From an uncultured Campylobacter sp. (GTDB taxonomy: Bacteria; Actinomycetota; Actinomycetes; Mycobacteriales; Mycobacteriaceae), in assembly GCA_946221035.1 (NCBI GenBank), contig CAMIME010000009.1:1-59672 (forward strand): a DNA stretch of 59,672 nucleotides. Reading direction: 5' to 3'. Positions 34,691 through 43,125 of this stretch are shown here, in pieces; position 1 is the stretch's first letter; every line of letters begins with the position of its first letter. The notes under the pieces are model-generated. The model had not been told where the DNA came from, did not search any database, and worked only from the letters and a program-made list of their open reading frames with translations. The translations under genes and the position numbers were made by a program.

Positions 34691-35686
34691 ATGGCTGATA
34701 TCACCCGGCGCCCCAGGCGCCTCAGGCAAAACGCCGCGTTCCGCGAACTGACTGCGGAAACGCGGCTTCACCCGGCCGACTTCATCTTGCCGGTCTTCAT
34801 CGCCGACGGGCTTTCCGGCCCGCGGGAGATCGCCTCCATGCCGGGGGTGTTCCAGCACACCACCGACTCGTTGAAGGCCCTCTGCCACGAGGCGCTCGAG
34901 GCGGGCGTGAAGTGCGTCGACGTCTTCGGCGTACCGCTCGACGAAGACAAGGACGCCACCGGCTCCGCCGGCATCCGCGAAGACGGGGTGCTCAACCGCG
35001 CGCTGGCGGATCTGCGTGCCGAGTTCGGCGAGGACCTGCTCATCATGGCGGACACCTGCCTCGACGAGTTCACCGACCACGGCCACTGCGGCGTCCTGGG
35101 CACCGACTCCCGGGGCAACGAGGTGGTGGACAACGACGACACCGTCGCGCTGTACTGCGACATGGCGGTCGCGCAGGCCCGCGCCGGAGCCCACATCGTG
35201 AGCCCGTCGGGCATGATGGACGGCCAGATCGGGGCAATTCGCAGCGCGCTTGACGACGCCGGCTACGCCGAGGTCGCAATCATGGCGTACTCGGCAAAGT
35301 ACGCCTCGAAGTTCTTCGGCCCGTTCCGTGACGCGGTGGGGTCATCTCTGCAGGGCGATCGCCGCACCTACCAGCAGGACCCGGCAAATGTGCGCGAGTC
35401 CATGCTGGAAACCCAGCTCGACATCGAGCAGGGCGCGGACATGGTGATGGTCAAGCCCGCGCTGCCCTACCTCGACGTGCTGGCCAAGGTGGCGGAGTTT
35501 TCTCCCGTGCCCGTGGCCGCCTACCAGGTCTCCGGGGAGTACGCGATGCTCGCCGCGGCGGGGCGAAACGGCTGGATCGACTACGAGGAATCCATGATGG
35601 AGGCCTTGACGTCGATCAAACGGGCCGGAGCTGACCAGATCCTCACCTACTACGCAATTGAGGCGGCGAAGCGGACTCATGGTTAG
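34691..35686 (+). CDS. hemB: Porphobilinogen synthase (delta-aminolevulinate dehydratase)
   Basis: 331 residues; condenses two 5-aminolevulinates. Metal-binding loop MADTCLDEFTDHGHCG has Cys at the first and third positions (C123, C133) but Asp at the second (D125), between the Zn-type three-Cys and Mg-type patterns. Schiff-base lysines lie in AYSAKYASKFFGPFR and MVMVKPALPYLD. ATG 34691 lies 7 bases after a perfect TACAAT (34678-34683): a leaderless start; an upstream ATG at 34682 is within the -10. hemB is thus separately promoted within the heme cluster. Confidence 0.96.
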   Translation: MADITRRPRRLRQNAAFRELTAETRLHPADFILPVFIADGLSGPREIASMPGVFQHTTDSLKALCHEALEAGVKCVDVFGVPLDEDKDATGSAGIREDGVLNRALADLRAEFGEDLLIMADTCLDEFTDHGHCGVLGTDSRGNEVVDNDDTVALYCDMAVAQARAGAHIVSPSGMMDGQIGAIRSALDDAGYAEVAIMAYSAKYASKFFGPFRDAVGSSLQGDRRTYQQDPANVRESMLETQLDIEQGADMVMVKPALPYLDVLAKVAEFSPVPVAAYQVSGEYAMLAAAGRNGWIDYEESMMEALTSIKRAGADQILTYYAIEAAKRTHG

Positions 35687-36266
35687 TGTGCCCCCGATGA
35701 GGCGGCCGGAGGTCGTCGAGAAGCAAAAGCGTAGCGACGGAGTGCCCGAGCCCGTGCGGCTGATGCTGCTGAGCTGGGCGATCATGATCGCGGGCGAGCT
35801 TTTGCACCAGGCGCTCACGGTGATCGCGGTGGCGATCGACCCGGCGCCGCTGCGCGAGGCCGCGAAGGCGGGCACGAAGGGCGAAGAGGTCTCGGACGCG
35901 GTGCTCAACACCGGCGTCTACACCTCGATCGTGGTGATGGCGCTGGTCCAGCTGCTTTTCGTCCTCCTGCTCGTGGTGGCGCTGCGGGCGGTGAAGAACA
36001 AGGCGACGTGGGCGCAAAACGCCCGGCGGCTGCTGCAGGTGTTCGCCGCCTACTTCGGCTTTCGCATCCTCACCCTGTTTGTCACTGTGCCGGCGGCGAC
36101 CTCGCTGCCCGTGGCGTTCTACGGGGTTGACGGCGTCATCCAGATCATCCTTGGCGTCGCCGGGATCTGCGGCATCGTTTACTCTGCGGACAAGGAATCC
36201 GTGAACTGGACGGAGCCTAGCGGCCCGAATTCAGGCGGCAAGCAGGGCGAGCGGAAGGAGCCGTAG
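35679..36266 (+). CDS. Conserved membrane protein between hemB and hemE
   Basis: 195 residues with about four membrane helices (around 31-50, 83-106, 122-142 and 148-168), a charged N terminus (MRRPEVVEKQKRSDG) and a basic/acidic tail. ATG 35679 overlaps the last eight bases of hemB, so translation is coupled. Position matches the small membrane protein Rv0513 next to hemB in M. tuberculosis; its role is unknown. The DNA coding PEVVEKQ (35706-35725) is 20-bp identical to 51129-51148 in ccsB. Confidence 0.72.
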   Translation: MVSVPPMRRPEVVEKQKRSDGVPEPVRLMLLSWAIMIAGELLHQALTVIAVAIDPAPLREAAKAGTKGEEVSDAVLNTGVYTSIVVMALVQLLFVLLLVVALRAVKNKATWAQNARRLLQVFAAYFGFRILTLFVTVPAATSLPVAFYGVDGVIQIILGVAGICGIVYSADKESVNWTEPSGPNSGGKQGERKEP

Positions 36267-36271
36267 AGCGC

Positions 36272-36766
36272 ATGACGCACATGTTTCCCACGATGGTCTC
36301 CGACCCTGGGGACCGCAACCGGCGCTTTAGCGGCGACGTTGGGCCGACGTGGCCGCGCAGCCTGCGCATTGGCTACGGGCTGTTGCTGGCCGCCGCGGTG
36401 CTGATGCTGGTCATCGGCTTCGCGCAGCTCGCGGTGGGGGCGCCGGAGAACTTCGACCCGAATTCCGGTAGCAAGTTCATGTACAACGTGCGCATGGTGG
36501 CCATCGGCGACATCATCTTCGCCATCGCGCTGACGTTCGCGGCCGCGTACCTGCCCAAGGGGTCGAAGAAGGCCCGGCGGTGGGCGGGCGCGATCATCGG
36601 CCTGGCGAGCTTTCTCAACCTGCTGGGCTTCTTCCTGGGCGTGGCCGGGTGGGCGTCGTTTGTGGTGGTTATCGTGATGGTCATGGCGCTGTTTTTCATT
36701 TTTCGGCCGGACGCGAACGCGTTCGTGGATAAGCAAAGCGGAGACCTGTGGCAAGGCCTGAAGTAA
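36272..36766 (+). CDS. Four-helix membrane protein, function unknown
   Basis: 164 residues; membrane helices near 32-53, 75-93, 104-122 and 124-145, an N-terminal cytoplasmic stretch and an FRPDANAFVDKQSGD tail. AAGGAG lies in the preceding gene's end. Its 3' end overlaps the P-type-ATPase-like gene by 19 bases, so the two are likely made together. No family is recognised with certainty. Confidence 0.65.
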   Translation: MTHMFPTMVSDPGDRNRRFSGDVGPTWPRSLRIGYGLLLAAAVLMLVIGFAQLAVGAPENFDPNSGSKFMYNVRMVAIGDIIFAIALTFAAAYLPKGSKKARRWAGAIIGLASFLNLLGFFLGVAGWASFVVVIVMVMALFFIFRPDANAFVDKQSGDLWQGLK

Positions 36767-39324
36767 CGGCCCAGACGGGCGAGCTGGGCGACAACCTCGC
36801 CGAGTCCATCGCGGCGGCGCGCGATGCGGCCAGGTTGGCCGGGATCGACCCGAGCTCCGCGGCGCGCGATGACGACGGCGAGCTCGTCCGCCCCAACGCC
36901 TCCTACGCCTTCGTCCTGGACGGGGTGGAGGACGGCCCGCAGCTGGCGGAGATCGAGCAAGCGTTGGACGAGCTGCCGGGGGTCACGGCCCGCCTGGTGT
37001 ACCCGACGCGCATGGCGTGGGTCACCGCACCGGCCACCATGCCGCTGACCGACATCATCCGGGCCATTGAGCGCTTCGGCGTGAGCGCGTCTGAAACCGA
37101 CTCCACCCTGCGCCGCCGCGCCCGCGGCCAGTACTGGGAGGAACGCCCCGTCCCGCGCCGCGCGAAACGCCGCAGGCGCAGCGATGACGCGCGCTTGCTG
37201 TCCGAGCGCGCCCAGGGCTTCGTGCGTAACGCCCAGCGCGGGCCGCGCATCAGCGGCGACGTGCTGTTTACCGCCCGCGACCTGGTCACGCCCGTGCGCT
37301 TGTGGGTGGCGGTGCTGCTCACTATCCCCGTGCTGGCAATGATGTACATCCCCTCCATCGAATTCCGCGGCTGGCAGTGGGTGTGTCTTGCCTTGGCCAC
37401 GCCGGTGGCTCTGTGGTGCGCGTCCCCCTTCCACCGGGCGATGGCAGGCGGGGTCAGGCGCGGGATGTCGGCGCTGGACGGGGCGAGTTCGATTGCGATT
37501 TTGGCGTCGTACCTGTGGTCCGTCGCTACGCTGCTGTTCACTGATGTGGGGCGGCTGGACTACTTCGCCACTGCGGAGTGGCTGCCGCTTCGCGCCGAGC
37601 GTGGGGCGGAGCTCTACCTCGACGTGTCGTGCGCGGTGACGACGCTGTTGCTCGGTGGCCGCTTCCTCACCCTCTACGGCCGCGCCTACCTGGCCAGCGA
37701 GCTGGAGGCGCGGCGGCCAGGGCCGGATTCCCTTTACCAGGTCTCGCACCGGGCACCGCACTCGTCCGCGGGCGGGGCCGAGGAGTTGCCCGCCACCGAG
37801 ATCCGCCGCGGCGACGACGTGGTGGTGAAAACTGGTCAGGTCATCCCCGTCGACGGGGAGGTCGTAGGAGGCTCGGGCGAGTACGACAACGAGATCATTG
37901 ACACCCACCGCGACCCCCGGCTCAAGGTGGGCTCCGCCGTCTTCGCCGGCACGCTGTTGCGCGCCGGCAAGATCAAGGTGCGCGCGGAGCGCGTCGGCCA
38001 CACCACCCGTTTCACCGCCGTCGAGCGATGGCTTGCCGACGCCTCACGGCAGCACAACGCCGCCACCATGCGCTCCACCAGGTCCGCGAACCTGCTCATT
38101 CCCACCGCGTACGCCCTGGCGGTGCTCGACTTCGGCCTGTGGCTGCTATTTACCGGCAATTGGAACGCGGCGGCATCGACGTCGCTGGCGATCCTGATCG
38201 TGGTGGCGCCGGTGAGCCTGGCCATCTCGCCCGCGCTGCCGATGCGCCAGGGCATCGAGTCGGCCGCGCGAAACGGGATCTTGGTGCACGACGGGGACAC
38301 GATGCGCACCCTCGCGCGCACGGACACGGCGGTGTTTAACCGCGTGGGCACCCTGGTGCGGCGCGAGATGCACGTGGAAACCGTCACCGCCGCCCACGGG
38401 GAGAGCGCGGAGCTGAGCCTGCGCATCGCCGGCGCGCTGTCTTCGGAGTCCGACCACCCCGCGTCCAAGGCGCTGGTCAAGGCCGCCCGCGAGGTGCGTG
38501 ACGCGCGCACGGGGGACCCGAACCTGCCCAGCTGGATCGAGGTGGAGGAGACGCAGATTACTGCCGACGGCGAGCTGATCGGCCGGGTCGAGCTCACCTA
38601 CGGCTCCGGCGAGCAGGCGACGACGGAGACCATCGAGGCCACCCTGTGGCGGCCCACGAACCTGTCGCAGCTGGCGGGGGAGCTGACCAACCGCCTCGCC
38701 GTGGCCGCGACCACCGGCGGCACGCCCGTCGTGGTGCGCTGGAAGGGCAAAGACCGCGCCGTGATCACGCTCTACGACCCCGCTAAGGAGGACGCGATCC
38801 AGGCCATCGATCGCCTGGAATCCCTGGGCGTGGAAACGGTGATGCTCACCCGCGACACCTACCCAGTCGCCCGCCGCTTCGCCGATTTCCTGGGCATCTC
38901 CCAGGTGCTCGCCGGCCTGCGCGCGCCGCAGAAGCCGGGTGCGGTGCGCGCCCTGCACACCCAGGGCGCGACGGTGGCCATGATCGGCGACGCCACAGTC
39001 TTTCCCGTCCTGCGCGTGGCGGATGTGGGCATCCTCTTCGCCGGCGAGGAATTCGGCGGCGCCACCTCGCTGGGGTGGGAGCGGGGCACCGACGTGGTGC
39101 TCATCCGCAGCGACGTGATGGCGGTGCCGCAGCTCGTGGAGCACGCCCGGCGCGTCAACCGCATTGCCAACGGCAACGTCGCCTTCGCCCAGACCTACAA
39201 CGCCGTCGCGATCGTGCTCGCCGCCGCCGGCGTCCTGCCGCCCGTGGGCGCCACGCTGCTCATGCTGGGCAGTTCCTTGCTGGTGGAGCTGAACTCGCGC
39301 CGGGCGTCCCACTTCCCGGGGTAG
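36748..39324 (+). CDS. P-type-ATPase-like membrane protein lacking catalytic motifs (pseudo-ATPase)
   Basis: 858 residues with heavy-metal (P1B) P-type ATPase layout: an HMA-like N-terminal domain (about 51-115) without CxxC, then helices, A domain, helices, P/N domains and terminal helices. Key residues are replaced: DKTGT is NRVGT (531-535; the phosphorylated Asp is Asn), the CPC site is APV (487-489), TGES is absent at 376-386 (SGEYDNEIIDT), TGDN is TRDT (701-704), and GDGxND is GDATVFP (747-753). Only SDHP (H570) and ADVGI remain. The frame is intact, GTG 36748 has GGAG before it, and it sits inside the heme cluster. It cannot run the normal cycle; a binding, scaffold or regulatory role is inference. 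Confidence 0.85.
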   Translation: MARPEVTAQTGELGDNLAESIAAARDAARLAGIDPSSAARDDDGELVRPNASYAFVLDGVEDGPQLAEIEQALDELPGVTARLVYPTRMAWVTAPATMPLTDIIRAIERFGVSASETDSTLRRRARGQYWEERPVPRRAKRRRRSDDARLLSERAQGFVRNAQRGPRISGDVLFTARDLVTPVRLWVAVLLTIPVLAMMYIPSIEFRGWQWVCLALATPVALWCASPFHRAMAGGVRRGMSALDGASSIAILASYLWSVATLLFTDVGRLDYFATAEWLPLRAERGAELYLDVSCAVTTLLLGGRFLTLYGRAYLASELEARRPGPDSLYQVSHRAPHSSAGGAEELPATEIRRGDDVVVKTGQVIPVDGEVVGGSGEYDNEIIDTHRDPRLKVGSAVFAGTLLRAGKIKVRAERVGHTTRFTAVERWLADASRQHNAATMRSTRSANLLIPTAYALAVLDFGLWLLFTGNWNAAASTSLAILIVVAPVSLAISPALPMRQGIESAARNGILVHDGDTMRTLARTDTAVFNRVGTLVRREMHVETVTAAHGESAELSLRIAGALSSESDHPASKALVKAAREVRDARTGDPNLPSWIEVEETQITADGELIGRVELTYGSGEQATTETIEATLWRPTNLSQLAGELTNRLAVAATTGGTPVVVRWKGKDRAVITLYDPAKEDAIQAIDRLESLGVETVMLTRDTYPVARRFADFLGISQVLAGLRAPQKPGAVRALHTQGATVAMIGDATVFPVLRVADVGILFAGEEFGGATSLGWERGTDVVLIRSDVMAVPQLVEHARRVNRIANGNVAFAQTYNAVAIVLAAAGVLPPVGATLLMLGSSLLVELNSRRASHFPG

Positions 39325-39352
39325 CGCGCCCCCGCCGGTAGGCTTGGGGCCC

Positions 39353-40402
39353 ATGAACCGACGCGATCTTTCCCACGCGCCCCTCCTCCAAGCCGCCCGC
39401 GGCGAGCAGCCCGAACGCACCCCGGTGTGGTTCATGCGCCAGGCCGGCCGTTCGCTTCCCGAATACCGCCGGGTGCGCGAGGGCATCCCCATGCTCGACT
39501 CCTGCTTCATGCCGGAGCTCCTCGCCGAGATCACCCTGCAGCCGGTGCGCCGCCACGACGTCGACGCCGCGATCCTGTTCTCGGACATCGTCGTGCCGCT
39601 GAAAGCCGCCGGCCTGGACATCGAGATCGTACCCGGCAAGGGACCGGTGGTGGCGCACCCCATCCGCACCCGCGATGACGTCGATCGCCTCCCGCTTCTC
39701 GACGACTCCGTCACCGACGTCGCAGACGGCATCCGCATCATCCTTGATGAGCTCACCGACTCCCAAGCTCTCATCGGCTTCGTGGGTGCCCCGTTTACCC
39801 TGGCCAGCTACCTGATCGAGGGGGGGCCCAGCAAGAACCACGAAAAGACGAAGGCGATGATGCACGCGGAGCCCGAGACGTGGCACGCGCTCATGCGCCG
39901 GCTGGTGCCCACCATCACGGCGTTTCTGCGCACCCAGATTGACGCCGGCATCGACGCGATGCAGCTGTTTGACTCGTGGGCGGGCTTCCTCACCGAGCGC
40001 GACTACCGCGAGTTCGTCCTGCCGTACTCGGTGGAGATCTTGGAGACCGTCGCCGGCGAGATCCCCCGCATCCACTTCGGCGTGGCCACCGGCGAGATCC
40101 TGGGTGCCATGTCGGACGCTGGCAGCGAGGTCATGGGCGTGGATTGGCGCGTGCCGCTGGACGTGGCCGCCACCCGCTTTTCCTCCCCGCGCGTGCTGCA
40201 GGGCAACCTCGACCCGGCGCTGCTGTTCGCCGGCGACGACGTGGTGCGCCGTGAGGTCGCCCGCATCAAGGCGGAGGCCGCCCGCGCCGTGGAGGCAGGC
40301 ACGGCGACCGGCCACATCTTCAACCTCGGCCACGGCGTGCTGCCGACCACCGACGCGGACGCCATCACGCGCGCCGTCGCCATGATCCACGAGGAGGGCT
40401 AA
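39353..40402 (+). CDS. hemE: Uroporphyrinogen decarboxylase
   Basis: 349 residues; converts uroporphyrinogen III to coproporphyrinogen III. N-terminal signature TPVWFMRQAGRSLPEYR, catalytic Asp region ILFSDIVVPLKAAGLDIE, FVGAPFTLASYLIEG, and the C-terminal FNLGHGVLP with its conserved His. ATG 39353 is 8 bases after TAGGCT (39339-39344), no Shine-Dalgarno: a leaderless start that gives hemE its own promoter. The TAA shares one base with the hemY ATG. Confidence 0.96.
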   Translation: MNRRDLSHAPLLQAARGEQPERTPVWFMRQAGRSLPEYRRVREGIPMLDSCFMPELLAEITLQPVRRHDVDAAILFSDIVVPLKAAGLDIEIVPGKGPVVAHPIRTRDDVDRLPLLDDSVTDVADGIRIILDELTDSQALIGFVGAPFTLASYLIEGGPSKNHEKTKAMMHAEPETWHALMRRLVPTITAFLRTQIDAGIDAMQLFDSWAGFLTERDYREFVLPYSVEILETVAGEIPRIHFGVATGEILGAMSDAGSEVMGVDWRVPLDVAATRFSSPRVLQGNLDPALLFAGDDVVRREVARIKAEAARAVEAGTATGHIFNLGHGVLPTTDADAITRAVAMIHEEG

Positions 40403-41826
40403 TGCGCATCGCCATCATCGGCGCCGGCCTGGCTGGCCTGACCTGCGCCTACGAGCTCCGGGGCGCCGACGCCCAGGTCCACGTGTACGAGGCCTCGGAC
40501 CGCCTCGGCGGCAAGCTCCACACAGTCGCGTTCGAGGGCGGGCCCACCGACATGGGCGCGGAGGCGTTCATGGCGCGTCGCACCGACGCAGTCGAGTTCT
40601 TCCAGTCCCTGGGCCTTGGGGATTCGCTCGTGGAGCCGTCCGGGCTGCGTTCCCTGGTCTACGCCGGTGGTGAGACGCGCGAACTGCCGGTTGGCGGCGT
40701 CATGGGCATCCCGTCCGCCTCCGCCACCGTGGCGCACCTCGTCTCCGAGGACACCGCCGCGCGTATCGACGCCGAAGCCGACCAGCCCGGTTTTGATTGG
40801 CCGGTGGGTGGGGACGTGAGCGTCGGCAAGCTTGTGCGCGAGCGCTACGGCGACGAGGTGGTGGACAACATCGTCACTCCGCTGCTTGGCGGGGTGTACT
40901 CGTGCACCGCCGACGACCTTGGGTTGCGCGCGACCGTGCCGCAGCTGGCCGGGGAGCTCGACCGGCTCGCCGCAGGGGGACCGGTGTCACTCTCGCGCGC
41001 GGTGGCCAACCTGGAACAGTCGCGCCGGGAAATGCCGACGGGCCACGGCGCCGTGTTCAACGCGTTCCGCGACGGCTACCAGGAGCTTTACGAAACGCTG
41101 GCGGAGAAGTCCGGCGCCGACATCTACATCGACGCGTTCATCTCCCAGATCACCCGCACCGCCGAGGGCTACGTGCTTGCGGGTGGCGAGCGCGACGACG
41201 ACGGCAACGACATCACCTACGACCGCGTCATCCTCGCCGTGCCGGCGCCGACCGCCGCGCTGCTTTTGAAGCCGCTCGCGCCCGAGGCCGCCGAGGCGCT
41301 CGCCACCGTGAAGCTGGCCAACTCCGCGGTCGTGGGCATGCGCTTCGCCACCGATGAGGGCTTGCCCCAGAACTCCGGGGTGCTCGTGGCCACCGGTGAA
41401 GAGGTGCGCGCGAAGGCATTCACGTTCTCCTCGCGCAAGTGGCCCCACCTGGCTAAGCGCGGCGGGGCGCTGGTGCGCGCCAGCTTCGGCCGCTTCGGCG
41501 ACATGGTCGCCATCACCGCCTCCGAGGACGACCTCGTGGACTGGGCGCTCGACGACCTGCAGACCATCACCGGCTTCGACGGCCGCGCCGCCGGCCTGGA
41601 GGAGATTTACGTCCAGCGCTGGCTCGGGGGCCTGCCGCGTTTCGACGAGCACCACCTCGCCACCGTCGCACGCGTGCGCTCGTTGCTTTTCGACGCCCAG
41701 GCCGATGCCGGGGACGCCTCCGGCATTTCAGTGACCGGTGCGTGGGCCGCAGGCGTCGGGGTGCCGGCGGTGATCGCCGACGCGCGGGCGGTGGCCGGGG
41801 CGGTTGCGGGGGCCGCCGCAGAGTAG
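40402..41826 (+). CDS. hemY: Protoporphyrinogen/coproporphyrinogen III oxidase
   Basis: 474-residue FAD enzyme: dinucleotide fold IAIIGAGLAGLTCAYEL, VYEASDRLGGKLHT, GAEAFMARR, and the C-terminal FAD segment ISVTGAWAAGVGVPAVIADA. In actinobacteria this family (CgoX) oxidises coproporphyrinogen III in the coproporphyrin-dependent route. The later enzymes (ferrochelatase, HemQ) are not in the window. Coupled to hemE by TAATG. No terminator is seen before the inverted repeat at 41851. Confidence 0.93.
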   Translation: MRIAIIGAGLAGLTCAYELRGADAQVHVYEASDRLGGKLHTVAFEGGPTDMGAEAFMARRTDAVEFFQSLGLGDSLVEPSGLRSLVYAGGETRELPVGGVMGIPSASATVAHLVSEDTAARIDAEADQPGFDWPVGGDVSVGKLVRERYGDEVVDNIVTPLLGGVYSCTADDLGLRATVPQLAGELDRLAAGGPVSLSRAVANLEQSRREMPTGHGAVFNAFRDGYQELYETLAEKSGADIYIDAFISQITRTAEGYVLAGGERDDDGNDITYDRVILAVPAPTAALLLKPLAPEAAEALATVKLANSAVVGMRFATDEGLPQNSGVLVATGEEVRAKAFTFSSRKWPHLAKRGGALVRASFGRFGDMVAITASEDDLVDWALDDLQTITGFDGRAAGLEEIYVQRWLGGLPRFDEHHLATVARVRSLLFDAQADAGDASGISVTGAWAAGVGVPAVIADARAVAGAVAGAAAE

Positions 41827-41850
41827 CAGCGCGGGTACTCGTTTCCGGGC

Positions 41851-41891
41851 ATATACTTCCTTATACTTCGGCCAAATATAAGGAAGTATAT
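41851..41891. repeat. Perfect 15-bp inverted repeat over the start of the AAA ATPase gene
   Basis: Arms ATATACTTCCTTATA (41851-41865) and TATAAGGAAGTATAT (41877-41891) flank CTTCGGCCAAA. The right arm contains the Shine-Dalgarno AAGGAAG and the first two bases of the ATG at 41890. It is strikingly AT-rich for this genome. It may be an operator for autoregulation or an RNA hairpin that hides the ribosome site. Confidence 0.85.
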
Positions 41892-43065
41892 GGAGCCAGA
41901 ATTGGAGCTACAGCCCAGTCCTTACACTCCGGGAAGCGTTGCTCAGGTGGTCTACGGACGCGACGCGCTACTCACGTCGGCCCGCCGCGACCTCGCTTTC
42001 GCCAAATCGTTTCCCAAGCTCAAGGGTCAATTGGAGATCTACGTCGGGGCGCGCGGGGTGGGCAAGACGAGTCTGCTTCGGACGATCGAGGCCGACGCGC
42101 TCGGTCTCGGCTTCTCCACGTGTTGGGTGACTGGGGGCGACGGGCAGCTCATCGACGATCTCATGCGAGCTCTCATCAACCTCAGTGCCAATTGGAAAAC
42201 GAAGACGAAGGACGCTCTCGAAAGCATCTTCAGCCGGCTGAGCGTCTCAGTGGCGGGGGTCTCGCTCGAACCTGGGGAGCGACGCGCGCTGGACAGAAGT
42301 GGATCGGGCAGATTACTGCAAGAGGCGTTGCAACAAGCCGGGACTCATGCGCCCGGTGCTGGGCTCGTGTTGCTTATTGACGAAGTTCAAGCGTCCGACC
42401 CCGACAGCCTGCGCTCTCTCGCCTACGCCTGGCAGCATTTGCAAAGCGAGGCTTCCGAACTCCCGCTGTTGTGTTATTGCGCGGGCCTCAGCCACACGCA
42501 GGATGTGATCACGGATGCGGTGAGCTTCGGAGAACGCTTCCGCTACCGGCAGCTTGGAAACCTGGACCCGGAGTCCGCCCGACTGGCACTTCTCGAGCCT
42601 GCCTCTGCCCTCGGCGTGGCCTGGGCTGACGATGCGGCAGAATTCGCGCTGAATATCGCCGACGGCTACCCCTTCTTCCTCCAAGTCGTTGGAGACGAAA
42701 CATGGCAGGCTGCTGGCTACCCCGCTGTCGGTGCGACGATCAAGCAAGACGACGTCGGAGTTGCAATGGCGGGGTTCCGGGAAGTGCAGCTGGCATTCTT
42801 CCGCAGCCGGTGGGCGAAAGCGTCACCTCTTGAGCAGGAGTTCCTTTCCGCGATGGCTCAGGCTGCGGTCGGCTCCGGTCAGGCAAGACGCGCCGACATC
42901 GCGGAACTCATGGGGCGGACGTCTCAATCTCTTTCGGTGGTCCGGCGCGCACTTATGGACAAAGGGCTCATCGATTCGCCTGCGCACGGGTACACCGAAT
43001 TTACGGCGCCTGGGTTTGCGGAATACGTACGGAAAGAGGGCGGTCGCAGAAGCAGCGGAATCTAG
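41890..43065 (+). CDS. Archaeal-type AAA NTPase with C-terminal winged helix, orphan
   Basis: 391 residues. Walker A GARGVGKT (53-60), Walker B LVLLIDEVQ (D164, E165), LLCYCAGLSHT as sensor-type strand, YPFFLQVVGDETWQ (STAND-like family feature), then a winged helix from about 335 (ARRADIAELMGRTSQSLSVV, KGLIDSPAHGYTEFTAPGFAEYV). Such proteins of the archaeal-ATPase/STAND class combine nucleotide-dependent switching with DNA binding. The gene is visibly lower in G+C than its neighbours and interrupts the hemY-hemL order, both signs of transfer. Its start is buried in the inverted repeat. Function unknown. Confidence 0.82.
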   Translation: MEPELELQPSPYTPGSVAQVVYGRDALLTSARRDLAFAKSFPKLKGQLEIYVGARGVGKTSLLRTIEADALGLGFSTCWVTGGDGQLIDDLMRALINLSANWKTKTKDALESIFSRLSVSVAGVSLEPGERRALDRSGSGRLLQEALQQAGTHAPGAGLVLLIDEVQASDPDSLRSLAYAWQHLQSEASELPLLCYCAGLSHTQDVITDAVSFGERFRYRQLGNLDPESARLALLEPASALGVAWADDAAEFALNIADGYPFFLQVVGDETWQAAGYPAVGATIKQDDVGVAMAGFREVQLAFFRSRWAKASPLEQEFLSAMAQAAVGSGQARRADIAELMGRTSQSLSVVRRALMDKGLIDSPAHGYTEFTAPGFAEYVRKEGGRRSSGI

Positions 43066-43125
43066 CGGCTCATGTGCCGGGCCGCGGGTTCCTGGGGCGG
43101 AACCCCTGCGCTAAGTTGAACGGCT

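Noticed and set aside
36373..38001. 542-codon - strand frame opposite the P-type-ATPase-like gene
   Set aside because: Shadow of the real gene; no recognisable domain and no ribosome site.
43086..43105. GGGTTCC/GGAACCC hairpin before the DedA gene as a terminator of the AAA gene
   Set aside because: Seven-bp stem without a T tract; not strong enough to call.
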